Of a stretch of 64,000 nucleotides of DNA, positions 44,895-52,931 are shown one piece after another. A program made the translations under genes and the position numbers. The stretch is from Roseomonas sp. (lineage in GTDB: Bacteria; Pseudomonadota; Alphaproteobacteria; Acetobacterales; Acetobacteraceae), in NCBI GenBank assembly GCA_020249505.1, contig JADCFN010000009.1:1-64000 (forward strand). The letters are read 5' to 3'. Under the pieces are notes generated by a model. That model made no database searches and had not been told where the DNA came from. It saw only the letters and a program-made list of their open reading frames with translations. The stretch's first letter is position 1. The number at the start of each line of letters is the position of its first letter.

Positions 44895-45938
44895 TCAGAT
44901 CAGCTTCGTGATACGGTCAGCGAGTGGTGGCAGGAAGGCGCGATTGAACACTTCGGTCGGCGCCGGCGTGCGCGGCAACGCATCCGCTTCCACGACAATA
45001 CCGATGGACTTCGCAAAGCGCGCATCATCAATATCGCCAAGGCCGATGCGCGCGATTTCCGGGTGGCTCATTTCATCGCGCAGCGTCGCCATCAGGCGTT
45101 CCTTTTCCACGGCCTTATTGATCAAGGGCTCCCGGCGTGCCACGGCATCAATCGCTGCATCAGGATTGGCGAGCGTATCCTTCAGGCCGCGATCAATCGC
45201 GCGCAACAGGCCGCGCAATGCTGCCGGATTGTCATTCACCAGGCGCCGCGCGACGATGATGGCGTTGGAATAAAGATCCATGCCGTGATCGCCATAATTG
45301 ATGAAACGGAAATCCTTGTCGGGATCCAAACCCACCAGCTTCGCCGAAAAGCGGATGGTATTCACAAAGCCAAACACACCATCCACTTGGCCGCGCTGCA
45401 GCATCTGCTCGCGCAGATTGGGCTGCATATTCGTGATCTGCACTTTTGCAGCATCAATGCCGGTCATGCGGGCAAAGGCGGGGAAAAGCTTCAGCGCGCC
45501 ATCATTGGCCGGCCCACCCAGGGTGCGGCCTTCCAGATCCTTCGGCGTGCGGATTGGCCCATCGGCCTTCACCGCAATGGTGAAGGGCGGGCGATTGAAG
45601 GTGGATGAAATCGCCATCGGCGTCGCACCCCCCGCCGGGCCGCGCGCAACAAGTTGGATCAGCGCATTGATGTCGCCGAAGCCAAGATCATAGGAACCGG
45701 AAGCCACTGCCCCCACCGCGGCACCCGAGCCATTGCCCTGATCCATGGTCACGGCCAGGCCGGCTTCGCGAAAATAGCCTCGGTCATCGGCCAGGAAGAA
45801 CCAGCCCTGGGGGCCCTGGTAGCGCCAATTCAGCACCATTTTGAGCCTGAGCAGCGATTGGGCGATGGCGGGGCTAGCCAGCAGGGGCATAGCGCCAGCG
45901 CCGAGCAGCAGGCTGCGACGGGTGGGGGAAAGGGGCAT
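44895..45938 (-). CDS. NMT1/THI5-like ABC substrate-binding protein (copy A)
   Basis: Periplasmic receptor, 347 residues, with a leader MPLSPTRRSLLLGAGAMPLL and cleavage near AIAQ. Shared features with the receptor at 39884 are NWRYQG, DRGYF, DQGNGSGAAV, DPDKDFRFINYGDHG and the ending EVFNRAFLPP. It is the first gene of the locus, divergent from the LysR regulator, with 15 nt to the SDR gene. The two receptors presumably bind related compounds and use the single ABC core encoded between them. Confidence 0.9.
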   Translation of the reverse strand: MPLSPTRRSLLLGAGAMPLLASPAIAQSLLRLKMVLNWRYQGPQGWFFLADDRGYFREAGLAVTMDQGNGSGAAVGAVASGSYDLGFGDINALIQLVARGPAGGATPMAISSTFNRPPFTIAVKADGPIRTPKDLEGRTLGGPANDGALKLFPAFARMTGIDAAKVQITNMQPNLREQMLQRGQVDGVFGFVNTIRFSAKLVGLDPDKDFRFINYGDHGMDLYSNAIIVARRLVNDNPAALRGLLRAIDRGLKDTLANPDAAIDAVARREPLINKAVEKERLMATLRDEMSHPEIARIGLGDIDDARFAKSIGIVVEADALPRTPAPTEVFNRAFLPPLADRITKLI

Positions 45939-46019
45939 GGGAACCTCCTCAAGGCAGGGCCAAAGGGCCGGTGGACCTGGATTTCGCCCTTAAGCCAGGA
46001 GGAGTGTTGCCGTCTTCTG

Positions 46020-46059
46020 CTAGTTTCGTGCATATCTGATGCGAAAAATGCACCACTAG
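46020..46059. promoter_or_regulatory. Interrupted dyad in the divergent LysR/operon intergenic region
   Basis: CTAGT (46020-46024) mirrors ACTAG (46055-46059), and inside it GTGCAT (46028-46033) mirrors ATGCAC (46048-46053), offset by one base. The dyad ends nine bases before the LysR start and about 80 from the operon start at 45938. The spacing suits a LysR-type regulator, but no exact T-N11-A box is claimed. Confidence 0.5.
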
Positions 46060-46067
46060 GGTCCGCC

Positions 46068-46988
46068 ATGCGCCATTTGCGGCTTCTGAACTATATCAAT
46101 GAGGTCGCCCGTACCGGGTCCATCCGGCGCGCGGCCGAACAGCTCAACCTGACGCCCTCTGCACTCAATCGCCGCATTCAGGATGTGGAGGCCGAGCTCG
46201 GCACCGCGATTTTCGAACGCCTGCCGCGCGGCGTGCGGCTGAACGCCGCCGGGGAATTGCTGATCCGCCACATCCGCAACCAGATCGCCGATATGGGCCG
46301 CGTGCGATCCCAGATCGAAGATCTGACCGGCTTTCGGCGCGGCACCATCGCCATCGCTTCAAGCCAGGCGCTGGCCTATGATTTCCTACCTTCCATGATC
46401 GCGGCCTATCGCGCGGAATTCCCGCTGGTGGAGTTCGATTTGCAGGTGCGTGACCATGGCGAAGCGCTGGCGGCGCTGCTGGAATTTGAGGTGGATCTGG
46501 CGATGGTATTTCGCCCGGAACCGATGCGGGATTTCCAGATCATCGCTTCCGCTGAACAGCGGCTGGTCGCGATCATGGCGGAAGACCATCCTCTGGCGGC
46601 GAAACCAATGTTGCGTTTGCGCGAATGTGCGGAATATCCGCTGGCCATGCCGGCGCAACGCTATGGCGGGCGGCAATTGCTGGAAGAAGCGGCCGCGCGC
46701 AGTTCCTTCAGGCTGCATCCCGTGGTGCAATCGAATTCCTTTGAGTTTCTCCGCAATTATGTGCGGTTCGAAAAAGCGATCACCTTCCAGATCGCAATTG
46801 GTGCGCCGGCTTCCATCCGCGAACGGCATGGGCTGGTGGCGCGCCAGATTGATGCGCGCGATATCCCGGCCAGCCCCTTGGCGATTGGGCAGCTCCGCGG
46901 GCGCGCGCTACCGGTGGCGGCGGCGAAATTCGCCGAACAAATTGGGCGCAGGATGGAAATGGGCGGGCTGACGGCGCCTAGGGGTTAG
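46068..46988 (+). CDS. LysR-family transcriptional regulator
   Basis: Regulator of 306 residues. Winged helix-turn-helix at about 1-60 (RHLRLLNYINEVARTGSIRRAAEQLNLTPSALNRRI), linker helix, and periplasmic-type effector domain from about 90. ATG at 46068 is the standard family start; an ORF extending to 45654 runs through the divergent receptor gene and is not credible. Its position opposite the receptor/cyclic amidase genes implies control of that locus by its substrate or a metabolite. Effector unknown. Confidence 0.93.
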   Translation: MRHLRLLNYINEVARTGSIRRAAEQLNLTPSALNRRIQDVEAELGTAIFERLPRGVRLNAAGELLIRHIRNQIADMGRVRSQIEDLTGFRRGTIAIASSQALAYDFLPSMIAAYRAEFPLVEFDLQVRDHGEALAALLEFEVDLAMVFRPEPMRDFQIIASAEQRLVAIMAEDHPLAAKPMLRLRECAEYPLAMPAQRYGGRQLLEEAAARSSFRLHPVVQSNSFEFLRNYVRFEKAITFQIAIGAPASIRERHGLVARQIDARDIPASPLAIGQLRGRALPVAAAKFAEQIGRRMEMGGLTAPRG

Positions 46989-47037
46989 AGCCTCGCTTGC
47001 CGCGCCGCAGGGTTTTGGGCAGGCTGTCATAATTGCC

Positions 47038-47628
47038 ATGAAGATACTTTTGGTCTCCGCCCATCCCGTCGAGGATTCCTACAACGCCGCGCTGCGTCAG
47101 GCGGCCATTGCCGCACTACAGTATGCCGGCCACGTTGTTGATCATCTCGATCTTTATGCTGAGGGTTTCGACCCTGTCTTGGGCCGTGCTGAGCGGCTTG
47201 GCTATCATGAAGTCCCCGCCAATCGCGTGCCAGTGGAAGCCTATGTCACGCGGCTTTTGGCGGCTGAGGCGCTGGTCTTTGTCTTTCCCGTCTGGTGCTT
47301 TGGCGTTCCGGCCATTCTGAAGGGCTTTTTTGACCGCGTCTTCCTGCCAGGTGTCACCTTCAAACTTGGTGAGGATGGCGTGGCACGCCCGGCGCTCACG
47401 CATCTCAAGCATGTGGTTGGGATAACGAGCTACGGGCGCCCCTGGTGGGTGGCGACCTTCCTGATGGGCAATCCGCCGAAGCGGCAGATCATGAATTACT
47501 TCCGCTTGCTATCGGGTGGCCGGGCGCGGCGCACCTGGCTCGCGCATTACGATATGAACCGCGCCACCGATGCGTCTCGCCGCGCGTTTCTGGCAAAGGT
47601 GGGGCGCAAAATGGCGCGGCTTGGTTGA
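47038..47628 (+). CDS. NAD(P)H-dependent oxidoreductase (flavodoxin-2 fold)
   Basis: A 196-residue flavoprotein of the quinone reductase/MdaB group. The N-terminal phosphate-binding stretch ILLVSAHPVEDSYNAALRQAA, the flavin motif FPVWCFGVPAILKGFFDRVFLPG (about residues 82-104) and KHVVGITSYGRP support a two-electron reductase for quinones or similar acceptors. It follows the LysR gene by 49 nt on the same strand, so it may or may not be part of the regulated set. The HD-domain gene is convergent with 8 nt between stops. Confidence 0.86.
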   Translation: MKILLVSAHPVEDSYNAALRQAAIAALQYAGHVVDHLDLYAEGFDPVLGRAERLGYHEVPANRVPVEAYVTRLLAAEALVFVFPVWCFGVPAILKGFFDRVFLPGVTFKLGEDGVARPALTHLKHVVGITSYGRPWWVATFLMGNPPKRQIMNYFRLLSGGRARRTWLAHYDMNRATDASRRAFLAKVGRKMARLG

Positions 47629-47636
47629 AGCCTGCG

Positions 47637-48194
47637 CTATTTGAGGCAGGCCGCAACATGAGGCAGAAAATGCTGCACCGGTGGCGTGGTGAGGCCCGCA
47701 ACCTTCGCCCCTTCATCAAAGCGCCTGAGCCGCACGGCATCTTCCGCCTGGGGCAGCGCCCGGAAGGCTGCTACTTCCTCGGCTGACATTGGCCCGCCCT
47801 GCAGCGACAGGCTGAGCACCGAATCAGGCGACAGCTTGGCGAAGTAATCGGCTTCCGCCGCGCAAAGATAGCGCTTGGCAGCGACATGCAGCCGCACGGG
47901 TTCCGTCACCTCAGGCCCGAACCAGGATTGCAGCCAGACCTGGCCCAATTCCTCATGCTTGTCATCCACGCCATGCTCGGCGGGATTGTCGCCCAGATCA
48001 TGCACCAGATGGCCGATATCATGCAGCAGCGCGGCGGCAATGAGTGCCGAGGAACACCCCTCACGCTCTGCCCGCCACGCCGCTTGCAAAGCGTGTTGGC
48101 GCTGCGTGACATCATGCAGCCCGTAGCGGCCATGTCCCTTGCCATCAATCAGATCGGCCAATTCCTGCAAGCGTGGATCGGTGTTGCTGGCCAC
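47637..48194 (-). CDS. HD-domain protein of the PhnZ-like oxygenase family
   Basis: A 185-residue HD-fold protein that matches the phosphonate degradation HD-domain oxygenase group: HALQAAWRAEREG near residue 34, the HD pair in ALLHDIGHLVHDLG near 57-58, PVRLHVAAKRYLCAAEADYFAKLSP near 100, and SLQGGPMSAEEVAAF near 130. PhnZ uses a mixed-valence di-iron centre to cleave 1-hydroxyalkylphosphonates. The residue aligned with the substrate-gating Glu of PhnZ appears to be His here (YGLHDVTQ). There are no phosphonate genes in the window, so the substrate is open. Start is GTG at 48194 with AGAAGGA upstream. Confidence 0.8.
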   Translation of the reverse strand: MASNTDPRLQELADLIDGKGHGRYGLHDVTQRQHALQAAWRAEREGCSSALIAAALLHDIGHLVHDLGDNPAEHGVDDKHEELGQVWLQSWFGPEVTEPVRLHVAAKRYLCAAEADYFAKLSPDSVLSLSLQGGPMSAEEVAAFRALPQAEDAVRLRRFDEGAKVAGLTTPPVQHFLPHVAACLK

Positions 48195-48253
48195 GATGAT
48201 CTATCCTTCTCCGATTCAAGCATTACCTACCCAGATCGGGCGTAGTCGAAAAC

Positions 48254-48295
48254 CACATCATGGCCGTGTCATGAAAATTTCACGGCCATGATGTG
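48254..48295 (-). terminator. Intrinsic terminator of the acyl-CoA dehydrogenase operon
   Basis: A perfect 15-bp stem (CACATCATGGCCGTG, 48254-48268, against 48281-48295) with a 12-nt loop, six bases after the stop of the last gene at 48302. On the minus strand it is followed by a GGTTTTCG stretch, giving a short U-tract. Confidence 0.8.
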
Positions 48296-48301
48296 TTGCC
48301 T

Positions 48302-49453
48302 TCAGGCCGCCTGGTTCAACCCACCCATCGCCATCAACTGCGTCACATGATGATCCGCATCGCCGAACATGGTGTCTATGGTGGTGATGCGCTTGAAGTA
48401 ATGCCCGCCCAGATATTCCATCGTCATGGCAATGCCGCCATGCAATTGGATCGCACTCTGGCCGAGGAATTTGCCGGAACGCCCGATCTGCACCTTCACC
48501 GCCGACATTTGCCGGCGGCGTTCGGTAGCATCGGTTTCCTGCGCCATCATCGCCGCCAGCATGGCCATGGAACGCGCTTCTTCCAGGGAGACCATCATTT
48601 CCGCCGCGCGATGCTGAAGCGATTGGAAGGACCCAATGGGCCGGCCGAATTGCTTGCGCGTGCGCAGATAATCCAGCGTCAGCTTGTGCAGCGCATCCAT
48701 CGCCCCCACGGCCTCACCGGCCAGCGCCGCCATGGTTTCATCCACCACACGATCTACCAGCGCCAGGCCATTGCCGGCATCGCCCAGCAGCGCTTCGGCG
48801 GGCAGGCTTACGCGATCAAGCGTGATTTCCGCGCCACGCAAGCCATCCGTGGTGGGGTAGCCGCGCCGCGTGACGCCCTTCGCATTCGCCGGCACCAGGA
48901 AAACGCCAATGCCGGATTTGTCACGCCGCGCACCGCCAGTGCGCGCGGTGACCACAATCTGGTCCGCCACATCGCCATGCAGCACCACACCCTTGCGGCC
49001 TTCCAGCACCCAGCCCGCACCATCCTTCTTCGCCGTGGTCGCGACATCATGCAAATCATGGCGCGCTTGCGGTTCCGTATAACCAAAGGCGAGTTTCAAC
49101 TTCCCCGCGGCAATTTCCGGCACCATGGCGGCGCGCTGGGCCGCCGAGGCACCATGGCGAATAAAGCCGCCACCCATCACTACAGTCGCAAGCCAGGGTT
49201 CCAGCGTAATCGCGCTGCCCATGGCTTCCGCCATCAGCATCACTTCAACCGGCCCGGCGCCGAAACCGCCATCTTCTTCCGCGAAAGGCAGGCCGAGCAG
49301 GCCAAGATCGGCATAAGCCTCCCACATTTCCTGCGACCAGCCGGTGGCTGATTTCATGAAGCGCTTGCGGTCTTCGAACTTATATTTGTCAGCCAGCAGT
49401 TTCGTCAGGCTGTCCTGCAGCAGCCGCTGGTCTTCGGAAAGATCGAAATCCAT
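48302..49453 (-). CDS. Acyl-CoA dehydrogenase, PimD-like small subunit
   Basis: FAD-dependent dehydrogenase of 383 residues. N-terminus DFDLSEDQRLLQDSLTKLLADKY, middle domain with PAGEPQ-like AFGYTEPQARHDL, and C-terminal domain with IQLHGGIAMTMEYLGGHYFKR. It is closest to the small subunit of pimeloyl-CoA dehydrogenase (PimD), which forms a heteromer with PimC. It lies three bases after its partner gene, in the order seen in the pim operon of Rhodopseudomonas. The substrate is an acyl- or dicarboxyl-CoA; the exact one is unknown. Confidence 0.88.
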   Translation of the reverse strand: MDFDLSEDQRLLQDSLTKLLADKYKFEDRKRFMKSATGWSQEMWEAYADLGLLGLPFAEEDGGFGAGPVEVMLMAEAMGSAITLEPWLATVVMGGGFIRHGASAAQRAAMVPEIAAGKLKLAFGYTEPQARHDLHDVATTAKKDGAGWVLEGRKGVVLHGDVADQIVVTARTGGARRDKSGIGVFLVPANAKGVTRRGYPTTDGLRGAEITLDRVSLPAEALLGDAGNGLALVDRVVDETMAALAGEAVGAMDALHKLTLDYLRTRKQFGRPIGSFQSLQHRAAEMMVSLEEARSMAMLAAMMAQETDATERRRQMSAVKVQIGRSGKFLGQSAIQLHGGIAMTMEYLGGHYFKRITTIDTMFGDADHHVTQLMAMGGLNQAA

Positions 49454-49456
49454 GTC

Positions 49457-50665
49457 TCAGAGCCCCAAAAACGCTTTTGCCATGATGTTCTTCTGGATCT
49501 CGGTTGAACCACCATAGATCGTCTGCTTGCGCCAATTGAAATAGGTCGGCTGCGCAAGTGTGGCCCATTCCGGCGCCAATTCCGGTTCATTCCAGCGGTC
49601 ACCATCCGGATCAGCACCCACCATGCCGTAAGGCCCCGCGGCCATGACATAAAGATCACTGATTGCCTGCTGAATCTCCGTGCCCCTGATCTTCAGCACC
49701 GAAGATGCCGGGTTGGGCTTGCGTTCACTCAGCTGACGGTTTTCATCGGCCAGCACGCGCATGGTGGTCATCTCAAGCGCCTTCAACTGCACTTCAACTT
49801 CCACCAACCGCTCACGGAAGCGCCCATCTTCAATCATCGGGCGCTCACCACCCGGCGCATTCTGCGCAATCAGCTTGAGCCGGCGGATACGATCCTTGGA
49901 AGCACCAACCCGCGCCTGACCGGTGCGTTCGTTGGAGAGCAGGAATTTCGCGCAATCCCAGCCGCGATGTTCGGTACCGACCAGATTGGCGACCGGCACT
50001 TTCACATCATCGAAGAACACCTCATTCACCTCATGCGCGCCATCAATGGTGATGATGGGGCGCACGGTGATGCCGGGCGTTTTCATATCCACAACCAGGA
50101 AGGAAATGCCTTCCTGCTGTTTCGCCGCTTCCGGATTGGTGCGCACCAGCAGGAAGATCCAATCGGCATATTGGGCCAGCGTCGTCCAGGTCTTTTGCCC
50201 ATTGACGATGTAGTGATCACCCTCACGCACCGCGCGCGTTTTCAGCGATGCCAGGTCAGACCCCGCGCCGGGTTCCGAAAAGCCCTGGCAGAACCAAAGA
50301 TCAAGATTGGCAAGCTTGGGCAGGAAGAACTTCTTCTGTTCTTCCGTGCCGAAAGCGATTAGCACCGGGCCCAACATATTGCAGTTGAAGCCAAGCGGAA
50401 TCGGCGCCGGCGTGCCCTGCAATTCCTCCAGCAGGATGAAGCGCTTGATGGCGGACCAATCCTTCTGCCCGCCCCATTCCGCCGGCCAATGCGGCACGCA
50501 CCAGCCCTTGGCATTCAGCTTCTTTTGCCAATCCACCTGCATCTGCTTGGTGGGGGTGCGGCCCGCCGCCATGCGTTCCCGCGTATCGGCGGGCAGATTG
50601 GCGTCAATCCAATCGCGTACTTCCTGGCGGAAGGCGCGTTCCTCATCCGTGAAACGTAGGTCCAT
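49457..50665 (-). CDS. Acyl-CoA dehydrogenase, PimC-like large subunit
   Basis: Dehydrogenase of 402 residues with GFNCNMLGPVLIAFGTEEQKK, the FAD/acyl motif CQGFSEPGAGSDLASL near residue 135, GQKTWTTLAQYADWIF near 160, and the C-terminal IYGGSTEIQKNIMAKAFLGL. In this motif MCAD carries the catalytic Glu in the YEG position, here Gly, as in many PimC/FadE relatives where the base lies elsewhere. It resembles the large subunit of pimeloyl-CoA dehydrogenase. It is 38 nt downstream of the FadB-like gene. Confidence 0.9.
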   Translation of the reverse strand: MDLRFTDEERAFRQEVRDWIDANLPADTRERMAAGRTPTKQMQVDWQKKLNAKGWCVPHWPAEWGGQKDWSAIKRFILLEELQGTPAPIPLGFNCNMLGPVLIAFGTEEQKKFFLPKLANLDLWFCQGFSEPGAGSDLASLKTRAVREGDHYIVNGQKTWTTLAQYADWIFLLVRTNPEAAKQQEGISFLVVDMKTPGITVRPIITIDGAHEVNEVFFDDVKVPVANLVGTEHRGWDCAKFLLSNERTGQARVGASKDRIRRLKLIAQNAPGGERPMIEDGRFRERLVEVEVQLKALEMTTMRVLADENRQLSERKPNPASSVLKIRGTEIQQAISDLYVMAAGPYGMVGADPDGDRWNEPELAPEWATLAQPTYFNWRKQTIYGGSTEIQKNIMAKAFLGL

Positions 50666-50703
50666 TGCTGTTTCCCCTTATTTCTGCCTGCCGCTTAGCG
50701 GCA

Positions 50704-52788
50704 TCAAACCTTGGATTTGCCCATGGCCGCGAAGCTTCCGCCCTCATCGGCCAGTTTTTCGATCAGCGCCGCGGGGCGCAGGTTATTATCACCCGTTGCT
50801 TCCGCGTATTGGTTCAGCTTATCCCGCACTGCCTTGAGGCCCTGCGTATCCGCCCAGAACATCGGCCCGCCGCGCCAGGCCGGCCAGCCAAAGCCACTGG
50901 TGAAGATCACATCAATATCAATCGGGCGGGATGAAATGCCTTCTTCCAGAATGCGCGCGCCTTCATTCACCATGGGCAGCAACAGGCGTTCCAGGATTTC
51001 ATCCGCTTCAATCTTGCGGCGGCGCACCTGCATTTTCTCGGCAACGTCCAGTATGATGCGCTCCACTTCCGGATCAGGCAGGCGGTTGCGCTTTTCGTCA
51101 TACATATACCAGCCCTTGCTGGTTTTCTGACCAAAACGCCCGGCCGCCACCACGGCATCCGCGATGGGTGCGACAGTCCCGCGCGCCTTGCGTACCGCAG
51201 CACCAATATCCAGCCCCGCGAGGTCACCGGTGGCGAGCGGCCCCATGGCCATGCCATAGCCTTCCATCACGCGGTCAATATCCTGCGGCAGGCAGCCTTC
51301 CAGCAGCAGCTTTTCCACCTGCGGCGTGCGCTTGCCGGTCATGCGATTGCCGACAAAGCCATCGCAATTGCCAACCAGCACCGGCAGCTTGCCGATCTTC
51401 TTGCCGAATTCGGTTGCCGTTGCGATCGCCACCGGATTGGTCTTCGACCCGCGCACATTCTCAAGCAGGCGCATAACATTGGCCGGGCTGAAGAAATGCA
51501 TCCCCATCACCCATTCCGGCCGAGACGTCGCATTCGCGATCTGGTCAATATCAAGCGTGGAGGTATTGGAAGCCAGCACAATCCCCGGCCGCGCTGCCTT
51601 ATCCAGCCGCGCGAAGACCTGCTTCTTCACCTCCATATTCTCGAATACCGCTTCAATCACCAGATCAGCTTCGCCGACGGCTTTTTCGAAATCGGTCGAA
51701 CCGGTCAGCAGCGCGCGGCGCTTTTCATATTCAGCCTGAGACAAGCGCCCGGAAGCCACCGTGCGCTGCCAATTCGCCTCACAACGCTGCAAGCCTTTGG
51801 CCAGCGCTTCTTCCGTCATTTCCACAATCGTCACGGGCACGCCGAAATTCGCCGCACTCATGGCAATGCCGCCACCCATGGTGCCGCCACCAATCACGAC
51901 AAGCTTGCCCACCGGCAGCACTTGAGTATCCGCCGGCAAGCCGGGTACGCGCTGCGCTTCGCGTTCACCGAAGAAGATATGCCGCAGCGCCTTGGATTGC
52001 TCACCCGCCACCAGGGTCGCGAACAGATCACGTTCCTTCTGCAAACCTTCCTCAAACGGCAGAGTGAAGGAAGCGCGCACAGCCTCCACACAGCCCTTGG
52101 GGCTTTCCTGACCGCGCGCGCGCTTCAGCAAAGCCCCCGCCGCGGCATCAAACGCCGCCATATCCTGACCCGCGATCTTATCCGTGCGGTTACGCGCCAA
52201 AGTGAAATTCTTGCCGAGATTGGCGCGCGCAAAGGCAACCGCACCCGCTTCCAGATCGCCATCAATCACAGCATCGATGAAGCCAAGCTTATGCGCCTCA
52301 GTCGCCTTGATCGGGTCGCCGGAGACGATGATTTTCAGCGCTGCCTCCGGGCCAATCAGGCGTGGCAGGCGCTGCGTGCCGCCCGCCCCCGGCACGAAAC
52401 CGCGCTTCACTTCCGGCAAGCCCAGATTCGCATCCGCCACCGCCACGCGCGCATGGCAGGCCAAAGCCACTTCAAGGCCACCACCAAGGGCCGAGCCATG
52501 AATGGCGGCCACCGTAATGCCCGGGAAGCTTTCAAACTGATCAAACACTTCCGTCAGGGATGGCAGCACACGCGGCTTGCCGAATTCGGTCATCTCGGCG
52601 CCCGCGCAGAACATGCGCCCGGTACCGATAATCACCACTGCCTTGGCGCCGGCGGCGCTCGCGGCCTTCATGCCATCATAAAGCCCGGCGCGGATTTCGG
52701 TGCGCAGCGTATTTACCGGGGGGTTGGCCAGGCGCAGCACATGCACCTCCCCCATCGCCACATGCTGCACGAATTGATTCTCAGCCAA
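50704..52788 (-). CDS. Enoyl-CoA hydratase / 3-hydroxyacyl-CoA dehydrogenase fusion (FadB/PimF-like)
   Basis: Bifunctional beta-oxidation enzyme of 694 residues. The N-terminal crotonase domain (about 1-200) has the oxyanion-hole segments GRMFCAGAEMTEFG and IHGSALGGGLEVALACH and the Glu-bearing LPEVKRGFVPGAGGTQRLPR. The NAD-binding domain (from about 295) starts GKLVVIGGGTMGGGIAMSAA, followed by a C-terminal helical part with NCDGFVGNRM. It hydrates enoyl-CoA and oxidises the hydroxyacyl-CoA. Start is TTG at 52788 with GGGAGAGA upstream. It is the first gene of a run with the PimC/PimD-like pair. Confidence 0.93.
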   Translation of the reverse strand: MAENQFVQHVAMGEVHVLRLANPPVNTLRTEIRAGLYDGMKAASAAGAKAVVIIGTGRMFCAGAEMTEFGKPRVLPSLTEVFDQFESFPGITVAAIHGSALGGGLEVALACHARVAVADANLGLPEVKRGFVPGAGGTQRLPRLIGPEAALKIIVSGDPIKATEAHKLGFIDAVIDGDLEAGAVAFARANLGKNFTLARNRTDKIAGQDMAAFDAAAGALLKRARGQESPKGCVEAVRASFTLPFEEGLQKERDLFATLVAGEQSKALRHIFFGEREAQRVPGLPADTQVLPVGKLVVIGGGTMGGGIAMSAANFGVPVTIVEMTEEALAKGLQRCEANWQRTVASGRLSQAEYEKRRALLTGSTDFEKAVGEADLVIEAVFENMEVKKQVFARLDKAARPGIVLASNTSTLDIDQIANATSRPEWVMGMHFFSPANVMRLLENVRGSKTNPVAIATATEFGKKIGKLPVLVGNCDGFVGNRMTGKRTPQVEKLLLEGCLPQDIDRVMEGYGMAMGPLATGDLAGLDIGAAVRKARGTVAPIADAVVAAGRFGQKTSKGWYMYDEKRNRLPDPEVERIILDVAEKMQVRRRKIEADEILERLLLPMVNEGARILEEGISSRPIDIDVIFTSGFGWPAWRGGPMFWADTQGLKAVRDKLNQYAEATGDNNLRPAALIEKLADEGGSFAAMGKSKV

Positions 52789-52931
52789 AGCGTCTCTCCC
52801 TCATCCAGCCGGGGCCTCGCGCCCCTTTCCGGGTAGTCTCCGGCACTCTGCGCCCGAGGGCAAGCACCCGGTTGCGGGAAAGCGCCGGTCATGCTGCGCT
52901 GGATAGGAACGGGCTAACAGGAGGAAGTGCG

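Noticed and set aside
43905-45608. Plus-strand open frame of 567 codons opposite the cyclic amidase, SDR and receptor genes
   Set aside because: It spans three convincing minus-strand genes, has no recognisable motif and is explained by codon bias at high GC.
45654-46988. Extended 444-residue version of the LysR regulator
   Set aside because: The first 138 residues lie opposite the receptor gene; the helix-turn-helix start is at 46068.
51496-52836. Plus-strand open frame of 446 codons opposite the FadB-like gene
   Set aside because: Antisense to a well-supported bifunctional enzyme; histidine/arginine-rich and motif-free.
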